Position numbers and translations under genes: made by a program. Positions 37,217 to 46,000 of a stretch of 64,000 nt of DNA are shown in pieces; positions within the stretch are counted from its first letter, which is position 1, and each line of letters begins with the position of its first letter. Source of the stretch: Vreelandella zhanjiangensis DSM 21076 (lineage in GTDB: Bacteria > Pseudomonadota > Gammaproteobacteria > Pseudomonadales > Halomonadaceae). Location: the NCBI RefSeq assembly GCF_000377665.1, contig NZ_KB898646.1, forward strand, positions 806,001-870,000, in the 5' to 3' direction. The notes under the pieces were generated by a model. That model was given only the letters and a program-made list of their open reading frames with translations, was not told where the DNA came from and did no database searches.

Positions 37217-38194
37217 ATGACAACAACAACAACAACACGCGGAATCATCCTCGCTAGCCTGGCCAGCTTAGGAATCGCTGCCCAAGCCAGTGCCAACGAG
37301 CTCTCAATCGCTATTCACGTTGAGCCATCCGACACTATGTTCAAGGTCGGGGAACGTCTCAAGGAAACTATCGAGTCAGAAACAGACGGAAAGTACACAG
37401 TGTCTCTTCTGGGTACAGAAGTCGGTGGAGAGCGTGACCACCTAGAAGGTGCCAGCTTCGGTGAATATTCCATCGCCTTGGGTGGCTCGATGCCAATGAC
37501 ACTTTACGCCCCGGAGTTTGCTTCAGCCGACCTTCCCTTCGTCTATCGCTCTAGCGAAGAAGCCCGGGAAGTCTATGAGGGTGAGACCGGAGAGCTGCTC
37601 AACGAACGCTTGATCGCCAGCGGCAACATGCGTTTGGTTGGGCTCTCCCAGCGCAACCCGCGCAATCTGACGTCGAACTTTCCCGTCACCACTCCAGAAG
37701 ATGTCAGTGGTGTGCGGCTAAGAGTTCCTGAGATAGCACCCTGGATTAAAATATGGGAAGAAGTTGGCGCCCTACCAAGTCCTATCGCGTGGCCTGAAGT
37801 TTATACCTCGTTGCAAACTGGTGTGATTGAGATGCAAGAAAACCCAGTCGACTTGATTTACTCAGGCAGACTCTACGATGTGCAGGACCATTTAAACCGA
37901 ACAGAACATGTATTTTCCTTTTTTCACTGGCTGATGAACGAAGATTTCTATCAGAGCCTGTCTGACGAAGATCGCGATATCATTATGGCCGCGATTGCTG
38001 ACGCCACCGAGTGGGGCGACGAAACAATCATCAGCGGTCAGGAAGAACTTATCAAAGAGCTTGAATCGCTTGGCATGACCGTCGTTGATAGCGATGTGGA
38101 CGCCTTCCGCGAGGCAGCCGAGCCCGCGGTTAGGGAAATCATTGAAGATTACCATCCCAGTGTTCGTGAATACGTAAACTCGCTGCTCAATTAA
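37217..38194 (+). CDS. TRAP transporter substrate-binding protein DctP
   Basis: A 325-residue periplasmic binding protein with a signal peptide (residues 1-26, ending 'AAQASA'). The DctP features are present: 'GLSQRNPRNLTSNFPVTTPE' around 142-161 with the conserved Arg region, and 'VRLRVPEIAPWIKIWEEVGA', where the Arg would bind the carboxylate of the ligand. TRAP systems take up organic acids using a Na+ gradient, fitting acid-sugar substrates. It starts in a threonine run from ACA/ACAA repeats. GGAGG precedes the ATG. A hairpin after its stop should raise its level over the permeases. Confidence 0.93.
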   Translation: MTTTTTTRGIILASLASLGIAAQASANELSIAIHVEPSDTMFKVGERLKETIESETDGKYTVSLLGTEVGGERDHLEGASFGEYSIALGGSMPMTLYAPEFASADLPFVYRSSEEAREVYEGETGELLNERLIASGNMRLVGLSQRNPRNLTSNFPVTTPEDVSGVRLRVPEIAPWIKIWEEVGALPSPIAWPEVYTSLQTGVIEMQENPVDLIYSGRLYDVQDHLNRTEHVFSFFHWLMNEDFYQSLSDEDRDIIMAAIADATEWGDETIISGQEELIKELESLGMTVVDSDVDAFREAAEPAVREIIEDYHPSVREYVNSLLN

Positions 38195-38201
38195 GTCACC
38201 A

Positions 38202-38233
38202 AGGGCGACCCGGCACTATAAGGTCGCCCTTCT
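38202..38233 (+). terminator. Hairpin between dctP and dctQ (attenuator)
   Basis: A perfect 9-bp stem (AGGGCGACC/GGTCGCCCT) with an 11-base loop and only a short pyrimidine tail. Such hairpins after binding-protein genes let some transcripts stop and protect the 3' end of the upstream message. Confidence 0.6.
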
Positions 38234-38266
38234 CTAGTCAACAAAGTCATTCGACCGGAGGCGCCT

Positions 38267-38779
38267 GTGACAGCCGCGAACCACGTAAACCGTGCTATTG
38301 CTCTTTTCTGGGGACTCCTAACCGCTATTGTCACGACAGCCTTTGCGCTGATGTTGACAATCATGGCTATCCAGGTCATTTCACGATATGCGCTAGGCAT
38401 ACCCGTATCATGGACCGATGAAGCCGCTCGCTATCTCTTCCTGTCCCAGATTTTTCTGGGCTCGGTGCTAGCCCTGCGCTATCAGGAACACATTCGCATC
38501 ACAGTGGTGACCGATTTGATGGGGCCGCGCGTGCGCAACATTGTGGCAAGCCTTGCCGATATCATTTGCATCGTTGTGCTGCTGATGTTGGCCATTGGCG
38601 GATGGAACATGATGGAGAGAACCTCAGGCATTTTAGCTAGTACTTTCCGTTTGAGTTTTTCTTATATCTACCTGATTCAGCTCATATCAGCTTGGATGAT
38701 GATTGGACTGCTGATAGGTGATCTATATCGACGCATCTTTATCAAGCTGCCCGCCATTCAAAATGACTGGAGTGAATGA
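38267..38779 (+). CDS. TRAP transporter small permease DctQ
   Basis: A 170-residue membrane protein with four helices. It carries the DctQ signature 'PVSWTDEAARYLFLSQIFLG' (about residues 46-65). It starts at GTG 38267, with GGAGG 6 bases upstream. The end overlaps the large permease start (ATGA). Confidence 0.9.
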   Translation: MTAANHVNRAIALFWGLLTAIVTTAFALMLTIMAIQVISRYALGIPVSWTDEAARYLFLSQIFLGSVLALRYQEHIRITVVTDLMGPRVRNIVASLADIICIVVLLMLAIGGWNMMERTSGILASTFRLSFSYIYLIQLISAWMMIGLLIGDLYRRIFIKLPAIQNDWSE

Positions 38780-40074
38780 CTATGGAAGTCTTCGTCATCC
38801 TGTTCGTCGGACTGATCGCCCTATTAATGCTAGGAGTGCCCGTCGCCTTTGCCATGATAGGTTCTTCAGCAATGGTGCTGGGATACACGCGTGGCTTTGA
38901 TGCCATTCCCATGGAGATGATCGCCCAACGTACTCTCTATGGTGTCAACAGTTTTACTTTGCTTGCTATTCCGGCATTTCTGCTCATCGGTCGGCTAATG
39001 AACAGCGCCGGTATATCTGATCGCGTTTTCAATATCGCAAGAACGATGGTGGGCCATCTGAAAGGTGGGCTAGGCCATGTCAACGTTGTCGCTAGCATGC
39101 TGTTCGCTGGCATGTCGGGCTCTGCCGTTGCGGATGCTGGCGGACTGGGTGCTTTGGAAATCAAGGCTATGGAAGACGATGGTTATCCTACCGGCTTTAG
39201 TGCTGCTGTCACGGCGAGTTCGGCCACTATCGGTCCAATTATTCCGCCTAGTATTCCCGCCGTCATCTATGGTGCTCTGGCCAATGCCTCCATCGCTGGC
39301 ATCTTCCTAGCATCCATTATCCCCGGTCTCTTCATGGGATTAGGCCTAATGGTGATGGTCGCCATCATCTCGCATCGACGTGGTTTTCCTACCCGAGCTC
39401 GCGCTCGCTTCCAAGACTTCACAGCGGCGCTACTACGTGGCGTACTGCCGATGCTGACACCGCTCATCATCATCGTGGGAATCCTAAGCGGTGTTTTCAC
39501 CCCTACAGAGGCTTCAGTGGTTGCCTTGGCCTACTGCTTGTTCATTGCCTTTGTCGTCTATCGCTCTATCAGCTTCCGCGAGTTCGTCAGTATTCTTCGC
39601 GCTACTGCCATCGACTCAGCCGCTCTGATGTTAATTATTGCAGGTAGCGCCCTCTACAGCTGGGTGCTGGGGCGTTATCAGGTCACCTCGCTAGTTGCCG
39701 AATTTCTTCTTTCAACAGTGACTGACCCACTGGGATTACTGCTGCTGCTGGCTTTGTTCATCCTACTGATTGGCCTGTTCATCGATTCGGTGCCTGCACT
39801 GTTCCTGTTAACTCCCCTACTGGTGCCGGTAATAGTGCAATACGGCATCGACCCCATACATTTTGGGGTGGTGATGATTTTTACTCTGATGATCGGCCTT
39901 ATCACGCCTCCCGTGGGTACTGTGTTGTTTACAGTTCAGAAGATCACCAACCTGCCATTTGGCGTATTGGTGAGAGAAACGATGCCGTTCTATATCCCCC
40001 TCTTCATCGTGCTGCTAATCATCATCTGCTTCCCTTCCATCGTCATGTTCCTTCCGAATATTATCTTGAATTAA
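38776..40074 (+). CDS. TRAP transporter large permease DctM
   Basis: A 432-residue protein with about twelve helices. DctM features include 'GMSGSAVADAGGLGALEIKA' (about 114-133) and 'ATIGPIIPPSIPAVIYGALA' (about 150-169). It forms the transport channel together with DctQ. Translation is coupled to dctQ by the 4-base overlap; a second ATG two codons later is also possible. Confidence 0.93.
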   Translation: MTMEVFVILFVGLIALLMLGVPVAFAMIGSSAMVLGYTRGFDAIPMEMIAQRTLYGVNSFTLLAIPAFLLIGRLMNSAGISDRVFNIARTMVGHLKGGLGHVNVVASMLFAGMSGSAVADAGGLGALEIKAMEDDGYPTGFSAAVTASSATIGPIIPPSIPAVIYGALANASIAGIFLASIIPGLFMGLGLMVMVAIISHRRGFPTRARARFQDFTAALLRGVLPMLTPLIIIVGILSGVFTPTEASVVALAYCLFIAFVVYRSISFREFVSILRATAIDSAALMLIIAGSALYSWVLGRYQVTSLVAEFLLSTVTDPLGLLLLLALFILLIGLFIDSVPALFLLTPLLVPVIVQYGIDPIHFGVVMIFTLMIGLITPPVGTVLFTVQKITNLPFGVLVRETMPFYIPLFIVLLIIICFPSIVMFLPNIILN

Positions 40075-40085
40075 GGAGACCTAAT

Positions 40086-41045
40086 ATGTCAGTCCTCATT
40101 ACTGGTGGTCTTGGTCACGTGGGTTCCTGGGTCGCCTACTTATTGGCTAAACAGGGGAAGCAGGTAGTTATCTGTGACACAGCTGCCAATCGCTTCGATA
40201 GCTTGGGTTTGGATTATCTTGAGGAAGTGCGGGACCTGCTTACTCTCGAATCAGTCGACATCCTCGACTACCACAATATCTTCGAGATTTTCCTACGCCA
40301 CCGTGATGAACTCGAAGGGGTCATCCACGGCGTATCGGTGATCGCCGGGCCATACTTCCAGGAGCATCCCTTCAAACACTTGTCGATCAATACTATGGGC
40401 ACCCTCAATGTATACGAAACGTGTCGTATTCTAGGTATTAACAAGGTCGTCAACATGAGTTCGGGGGCCGTCTATGGTGATGCCCCGGGGCCCCAGCACG
40501 AAGACACTCCGTACAAGGCTACTGATCTCTATGGCGCCTCGAAGATTTCAGGTGAGCTCTATGGTTTGCAGTACAGCGACACCTTCGGCATGGACATCCG
40601 TAATGCCAGGCTCTTTTTCGTCTACGGTCCTGGTAAGCGACCGTCACACATGCACAAAGTCTATCAAGGGTTGTTCGGCCCCCTAGAAGGCCTCACGGAC
40701 ATCCATGCCCCCAATGGTTCTGAACAATCAATGGACTGGACACATGTGCTGGATACTGCCACCGGTATAGTGAAATTATTTGAAAAGCCGCAAGTGACAA
40801 ATCGCAACTTCAATATTTCTAGCGGGGTGCCAGTCGATCACCTCAGAATCGTTGATGAAGTGGCTAATATCACGGGCAAAAACTCAAACGTCCAACTGGG
40901 ACCGGGTCCTTTCGTTGCCCGTGGAGCACCCTTAGATATCTCGCGCGCACGTGAGGAGCTCGGCTTCGAACCCCGGTTTACCGATATCCGAGATGGCCTT
41001 CTTGACTACTGGCAATGGCTTCAGAATGCTAATCGCCTTCAGTAG
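40086..41045 (+). CDS. NAD-dependent epimerase/dehydratase-family enzyme (extended SDR)
   Basis: A 319-residue cytosolic short-chain dehydrogenase of the extended type. The NAD site is 'ITGGLGHVGSWVAYLLAKQG' (residues 5-24) and the catalytic set is Ser in 'VNMSSGAVYG' and Tyr-x3-Lys in 'DLYGASKISGELYGLQYS'. Members epimerise or oxidise sugars and sugar acids. It is 11 bases after dctM, behind AGGAGA, and 113 bases before the RuBisCO-like gene. Its place suggests oxidation or epimerisation of the imported acid before phosphorylation; the exact reaction is unknown. Confidence 0.87.
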   Translation: MSVLITGGLGHVGSWVAYLLAKQGKQVVICDTAANRFDSLGLDYLEEVRDLLTLESVDILDYHNIFEIFLRHRDELEGVIHGVSVIAGPYFQEHPFKHLSINTMGTLNVYETCRILGINKVVNMSSGAVYGDAPGPQHEDTPYKATDLYGASKISGELYGLQYSDTFGMDIRNARLFFVYGPGKRPSHMHKVYQGLFGPLEGLTDIHAPNGSEQSMDWTHVLDTATGIVKLFEKPQVTNRNFNISSGVPVDHLRIVDEVANITGKNSNVQLGPGPFVARGAPLDISRAREELGFEPRFTDIRDGLLDYWQWLQNANRLQ

Positions 41046-41158
41046 CCTTCTACGGTGGGCATCACTCAAAGTAACTCGGTGCCCAACGTAGAACAGTATT
41101 TCATCTTGCTTGAGTGTACTGCAGAGACCGTCGCTGCATCATTTAAGAGAGGTCGACT

Positions 41159-42427
41159 ATGAGTGATCGCATTCTGGCCACCTATCTGATCGAAACGCCT
41201 TACCCATTAGAGCGTGCTGCTGAAGTAATGGCCGGCGAACAGTCATGTGGCACCTTTACTCGTCTACCCAGTGAGACAGATGCGCTGCGTGAGGCGCATG
41301 CGGCCCGCGTCGAGCATATTGAGCCCTTAGAAGCGAGTTACACTCCCTCGCTGCCGATACCTGCGCTGCAGTCAGGCAATGTTCATCCTGTCTACCGACA
41401 AGCACGGGTCACCCTATCTTGGCCACTGGCTAACCTAGGTACCTCATTGCCTACCCTGTTTGCGACGGTGGCTGGCAACCTCTTCGAGCTTAAGGAGCTA
41501 TCGGCACTGAAGTTGCTCGACCTGACTCTGCCAAAGCCATTCGCCGAGGCATACCCTGGGCCGCAGTTTGGTATAGCAGGCACCCGAGAGCTGACAGGCA
41601 TCACAAAACGACCAATTATTGGCACCATTATCAAGCCAAGCGTGGGGCTGTCACCAAATGCCACTGCGGAGGTGGTAAACCAACTGATAAAAGGTGGGAT
41701 CGACTTCATTAAAGATGACGAGCTGCAAGCCAACAGCCCTCATAACCCTTTCAAAGAAAGGGTCGACGCAGTGATGCCGCTTATCCGTGAGCATGCCGAA
41801 CGCAGCGGACATAAGGTAATGTACGCTTTCAACATCACCGGCGAAGCCGATGAAATGCGCGATCATCACGACTATGTAGTCGCTGCTGGTGGCAGCTGTG
41901 TGATGGTCGCCCTGAACGCAGTTGGACTCACTGGGGTGAGCCAACTAAGGCGCCACAGCCAAGTAGCACTGCATGGACACCGAGCCGGTTGGGGAATGTT
42001 CAGCCGTTCACCACATCTGGGCATGAGTTTCGTGGCTTACCAGAAACTATGGCGCTTGGTGGGAGTCGATCATATCCACGTTAATGGCTTGCGCAATAAG
42101 TTCAGCGAGGAGAACGCAAGTGTAATTGCCAGCGCCCGTGCATGCCTGACGCCCATGTTTGATCCGCCGAGCCCCGGTTACGAAGTGATGCCCGTATTCT
42201 CTTCCGGTCAGACTGCCGACCAGGCAGCAGATACCTACTCTGCCATCACCAGTACCGATCTAATCTTCTGCGCTGGCGGTGGCATCATGGCGCATCCCGA
42301 TGGAATCGGCGCTGGTGTCAGGAGTCTTCGTCAGGCTTGGGAGGCCGCCGTGGAGGGCATCGACGTAAATGACTACGCTCGTGAACACACTGAACTAGCG
42401 AGGGCCCTGGAGACCTTTCGTCGATGA
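41159..42427 (+). CDS. RuBisCO-like protein (form IV type), probable acid-sugar-phosphate decarboxylase
   Basis: A 422-residue protein with the RuBisCO large-subunit fold. Aligned by eye, it keeps Glu27 (E60 in plant RuBisCO), Thr32 (T65), Asn107 (N123), Lys159 (K175), the carbamylated Lys185 with Asp187 and Glu188 in 'GGIDFIKDDE' (K201, D203, E204), His274/Arg275 (H294/R295), His307 (H327), Lys314 (K334), Ser349 (S379) and 'AGGG' at 372-375. It differs at Ser161 (K177), Phe33 (W66) and Gln351 (G381), so carbon fixation is unlikely. Similar proteins paired with a DUF1537 kinase act as 3-oxo-isoapionate-4-phosphate decarboxylase (OiaX) or transcarboxylase (OiaT). Its stop overlaps the kinase start. 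Confidence 0.88.
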   Translation: MSDRILATYLIETPYPLERAAEVMAGEQSCGTFTRLPSETDALREAHAARVEHIEPLEASYTPSLPIPALQSGNVHPVYRQARVTLSWPLANLGTSLPTLFATVAGNLFELKELSALKLLDLTLPKPFAEAYPGPQFGIAGTRELTGITKRPIIGTIIKPSVGLSPNATAEVVNQLIKGGIDFIKDDELQANSPHNPFKERVDAVMPLIREHAERSGHKVMYAFNITGEADEMRDHHDYVVAAGGSCVMVALNAVGLTGVSQLRRHSQVALHGHRAGWGMFSRSPHLGMSFVAYQKLWRLVGVDHIHVNGLRNKFSEENASVIASARACLTPMFDPPSPGYEVMPVFSSGQTADQAADTYSAITSTDLIFCAGGGIMAHPDGIGAGVRSLRQAWEAAVEGIDVNDYAREHTELARALETFRR

Positions 42428-43764
42428 CCCGGATGAATTCTGCCCCACTGATTACTTACTACGGTGACGACCTGACGGGATCCACCGATGCGATGGAAGC
42501 TCTCGCAAGTCAAGGCGTGGATACCGTGCTATTCACCACTATCCCTGACGAGGCTAAACTGCAAAGATTTCGCCACTGCCGAGCTATCGGCCTGGCTGGC
42601 ACAAGCCGCAGTGAGTCGCCGGGTTGGATGAACCACCACCTGACACCATCGTTGATTTGGCTGCGCGATCAGGGCGCAGCTCTATGTCATTACAAAACAT
42701 GTTCTACTTTCGACAGTGCGCCTCACCTAGGCAGCATAGGCCGCGCCCTTGAGATCGGACACAGTATTTTTGGTCACGATGGCGTACCAATTGTCGTTGG
42801 TGCCCCACAACTTCGTCGATATACCTGCTTCGGCCAGCTGTTCGCCGCTGCTCAGGGGGAAATCTACCGTATCGACCGCCATCCGATCATGTCTCGGCAT
42901 CCAGTAACACCAATGCATGAGGCTGATTTGCGACGCCACCTATCAACACAGACTGCACTCCGCATTGGCCTCATTGACCTTATAACGCTGGCTGATACTC
43001 AAATTGACGCTCGTGTAGACAGCATTCGTTTCGATTATGCCGCGCTTCTTTACGATGTACTGGATTCATCGAGCCAGGCGGCAGTGGGACGCCAGCTATG
43101 GCGCACCCGCCCCAACAATGGTGGGTTTGTAATCGGTTCCTCCGGGGTCGAGTACGCGCTACTAGCGGAATGGCAACGACTAGGACTGGTGGAAACACCA
43201 CCGACCTTTTCTGACCCAGAACCCGTGGAACGTATTGCCGTAGTTTCAGGAAGCTGTTCAGAGACTACGGCTCGTCAGATTCGTTACGCCGAGAAACATG
43301 GTTTTACCGCCTTGCGGGCAGACGCTACGCGCTTAGCCAATGACACCCTGGCGCGCACCGAGCTCGATGCCGTTCGCTCTCAGGCTCTTACGGCACTCGC
43401 TACAGGACGTAGCGTAGTGATCTATACAGCGCTTGGCCCAGATTCCAGTCTGGCATCATTACAGGACAACAGCACTGCACATGCCATCGGCCGACGACTG
43501 GGTGGCCTACTCCGCGATCTAGTTCGCGCCGAACAGCTAACCCGAGTTTTGGTAGCCGGTGGCGATACATCAAGCCATGCGATTCAGGAACTTGGTATCC
43601 ATGCATTAACTACGCTCATGCCGTTACCGCAGACGCCAGGATCCCCACTATGCACCGCTCACAGTAGTGATCCTGACTTCGATGGTCTTCAGGTGGCCTT
43701 CAAAGGTGGCCAAGTCGGGGACGATGCTTTTATTGTGCGGATCCGTGACGCCAATATGGGCTGA
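42424..43764 (+). CDS. DUF1537 (four-carbon acid sugar kinase) family protein
   Basis: A 446-residue kinase. The N-terminal substrate domain has 'YYGDDLTGSTDAMEALASQG' (about 12-31) and 'KTCSTFDSAPHLGSIGRALE'. The C-terminal nucleotide domain has 'VVSGSCSETTARQIRYAE' (about 274-291), 'LVAGGDTSSHAI' and 'FKGGQVGDDAFI'. The family phosphorylates sugar acids such as 3-oxo-tetronates; OiaK phosphorylates 3-oxo-isoapionate. Overlap with the RuBisCO-like gene by ATGA means the two are made together, so the kinase product is likely the substrate of the RuBisCO-like enzyme. The last gene of the cluster. Confidence 0.88.
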   Translation: MTRMNSAPLITYYGDDLTGSTDAMEALASQGVDTVLFTTIPDEAKLQRFRHCRAIGLAGTSRSESPGWMNHHLTPSLIWLRDQGAALCHYKTCSTFDSAPHLGSIGRALEIGHSIFGHDGVPIVVGAPQLRRYTCFGQLFAAAQGEIYRIDRHPIMSRHPVTPMHEADLRRHLSTQTALRIGLIDLITLADTQIDARVDSIRFDYAALLYDVLDSSSQAAVGRQLWRTRPNNGGFVIGSSGVEYALLAEWQRLGLVETPPTFSDPEPVERIAVVSGSCSETTARQIRYAEKHGFTALRADATRLANDTLARTELDAVRSQALTALATGRSVVIYTALGPDSSLASLQDNSTAHAIGRRLGGLLRDLVRAEQLTRVLVAGGDTSSHAIQELGIHALTTLMPLPQTPGSPLCTAHSSDPDFDGLQVAFKGGQVGDDAFIVRIRDANMG

Positions 43765-43961
43765 TCAGCTACCGACATATTTCTGGTTTTCTCTCTCCAT
43801 ATCCTATTAAAGGCTAGACTGCCTGATAAACGCAGATTCAGAGCAGCTCTCGCCTAAACACGCAGCCGTCCTCTGTTACATAATCACTTCAATGAAGATA
43901 CTGGCTCCGGTAGCGTTGAAGTCGTTTTCAGAGATAAGATATTTATAAATATATATGCAGA

Positions 43962-44939
43962 TTAAAAGGAGCTACTTTTATGAGCGGCTCCCATTAGAGG
44001 ACTTTTTTTGGTAAAGACAGCTAGCGGCCAAAAGCGGTCTTTAGGCGACACTGAATACGCCCTGTTAGCAATTTTTTCGATAGAAAACAGTTCAAAAAAC
44101 ATTTGCAGTGAAGCGTTATCTGAGTCAAATACCGCGATGTTAATGCCATCTGGATTTCTAACACTACAATAGCGCAATCCCAAAACAGGCTGGTCGCCTT
44201 CAGTTTTAAATCTAAATCTAAAATATTCAGATACGATTTGGGTTGGCACATATTCAACATGCTCTCTGCCATCCTTTGAAACGGGCAAGGTTAGCTCATT
44301 TACAAATGAGCGAAGAAACGAAAGATTCTGTTTAGCATCATATTTTTCAGGCTCAAAAACACTTGGTGCTTTTGGCAGATCAACGAAATCTATAACTTGA
44401 ATATCTTTTATCAATTTAAACGTAGCAATTGACCATTCAGTCGCATCTGTGATCACTTCTTTTTCAGCTGTATCTTGATCACAAGCTACGTAGAAGTAAG
44501 AAATACCAGCTGGATTCATACGACCAGCATTTGCTTTTCCTTTTGGAGGTACACCAATATCAGAAAACTCCGTAAACTCTTCCCCATTTTGGTTGACTCT
44601 GACTCGATAAAACTCAGTTCCAGCTGGAATAGTAGCAACAAGGTTTTCCGTATTACAAAGAGATCCAAGAGCATCAAGCATACTTGAAACAGGAATGTAA
44701 TCAGGCCTACCAGAGGAGTACTCGTCTTCAGGCTCAGACAAAAATAAATATCGCGTTTTATGTAAAACTTGATCCTTAAATGCTGACCAACCATACGATA
44801 ATGCAGATGAAGGGTTATCAACAGACCAGTCGCTTTTGACATGCGCTACCAAATAAAGACTTGCATCAGAACTTTCGATCAAATCTTCACAAAGCTCATC
44901 ACACCAACCGGGATCAAATTCCCCAATAATTTCCCACAT
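43962..44939 (-). pseudogene. RES-domain toxin, C-terminal part of a frameshifted gene
   Basis: A 325-residue frame carrying a RES domain: 'TIPAGTEFYRVRVNQNGEEF' (about 103-122), 'GRMNPAGISYFYVACDQDTA' (about 138-157) with the Arg and the Ser/Tyr region, and 'YVPTQIVSEYFRF' near 230. RES toxins destroy NAD+. The first 60 residues continue the HEPN/RES N-terminal domain whose beginning is in the next frame upstream (44954-45238). One base missing from an A run at 44963-44966 would explain the break; restoring it joins the two into a 425-residue protein. The gene is AT-rich. Confidence 0.75.
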
Positions 44940-44953
44940 ATTGGTTTCCGGTA

Positions 44954-45238
44954 TTAACCATTCTTTTCAACCCATGGCATGTTCACATCTTGCGCGTCAG
45001 CGTAATACTGAAATATTGAGTCATATATGCGCTCCATTACCACATCATATGGTGCGGCAATCATGTCACCTTCTTCATTCTCTTCACCACAATAGGAGCA
45101 TGAACTTGAACTAAGATTAGCTGCGACTAGACTAGCCAGTGCCTCATCTAGAACACAGTCAGCACATATCGATTTATCGAGTCCATTAAGTTGTGGTGAC
45201 TCCCACATTGAAATCATTAATTCTGAATGGTACCCCAA
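44954..45238 (-). pseudogene. HEPN/RES N-terminal domain, 5' part of the frameshifted RES gene
   Basis: The frame encodes two CxxC pairs ('ICADCVLDEALASLV' and 'SCSYCGEENEEG') typical of the N-terminal domain in front of RES, then 'IFQYYADAQDVNMPW' where homologues have a YxDPV-like linker, and stops at 44954-44956. A TTG at 45238 with AGGAGG five bases upstream is the likely start; the frame also opens at 45277. Joined with the next segment it gives a complete RES protein. Confidence 0.7.
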
Positions 45239-45266
45239 ACTTTCCTCCTGGTTGCTAACGCCTGAG

Positions 45267-45914
45267 TTAGGCTCCACCCGCGAGTTTGAGTCCTAACGCA
45301 AACGCTCCCGCGACAATGCCTCCCAGAGCTACCAAAACTCCCCAAAGCTGAGCAGGCTTGACCGCATACAGAAGCGTGCCGACGGACATATCGGAGGGAT
45401 TGATGGTTGCGGCATTCGTAACTTGAGTGGAAGCAACCTTATTCTTCCAGCTAGCGAGAACACCATTGAACTCGTTCGAATGCAGCGATGCTGCTTCAGG
45501 TGTGACATTCTGTACGTACCAGTCATAACCTGGTTCTAACAAGCCCTCGCTTCTGATTCCTTCTGCAACAATGACTAGCAAAGGAAGTCCGCGACTGTAG
45601 GAAAGTGCGGCCTCAATCTGATTCCAAGGAGTTGGTAGGCTTGTTTCACTCAAAGCAATTTCCTTGGAGCCACCTCTTTTCTCCGTGCCTACGGCGAAGT
45701 GAACACGCTCAAGCGCGATTACAACAGTGCCACTACATTTATCTAAAAGCTCTGCAACGGTTTTGAGGGGGGCATCCGAGCTAAATGTGTTGCGGCCCAC
45801 TGTGTGCGGAATAAGACCCTCGCTGCGAAGGCGATCTTCTACGGCGCGAACGAAGATCTCCTGTTCTTCATTTGAAGTACCGCCGACGCTGACAAATATG
45901 TTTAAGTCCGCCAT
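45267..45914 (-). CDS. Membrane-anchored TIR-like or deoxyribosyltransferase-like protein (uncertain)
   Basis: A 215-residue protein in two parts. Residues 1-165 look like a Rossmann-type alpha/beta domain: 'NIFVSVGGTSNEEQEIFVRA' as first strand and loop, 'CSGTVVIALERVHF', and 'PWNQIEAALSYSRGLPLLVI' with a Glu in the place of the TIR catalytic Glu. Residues about 188-210 form one hydrophobic helix at the C-terminus. The domain resembles TIR-like and nucleoside deoxyribosyltransferase-like proteins found in defence genes, but I cannot assign a family with certainty. GGAG precedes the ATG. It is followed 28 bases later by the RES gene on the same strand. Confidence 0.6.
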   Translation of the reverse strand: MADLNIFVSVGGTSNEEQEIFVRAVEDRLRSEGLIPHTVGRNTFSSDAPLKTVAELLDKCSGTVVIALERVHFAVGTEKRGGSKEIALSETSLPTPWNQIEAALSYSRGLPLLVIVAEGIRSEGLLEPGYDWYVQNVTPEAASLHSNEFNGVLASWKNKVASTQVTNAATINPSDMSVGTLLYAVKPAQLWGVLVALGGIVAGAFALGLKLAGGA

Positions 45915-46000
45915 TCACATAACTCCATCTGAGGGGCCTAACTCTCAAGCTCAGCCGTCCGCTTCCAGCGGTCGGCTAGAGCAACTTGTTGGACGTGGAT

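Noticed and set aside
41050..41091. Hairpin between the epimerase and RuBisCO-like genes as an operon terminator
   Set aside because: The stem (CTACG and GGGCA arms) is interrupted by a two-base mismatch, has a long loop and no T tract, so it is not a convincing terminator.
41159..42427. Genuine carbon-fixing RuBisCO
   Set aside because: K177 is replaced by Ser, the tryptophan of the N-terminal loop is Phe, no phosphoribulokinase or small subunit is present, and the gene is in a sugar-acid cluster.
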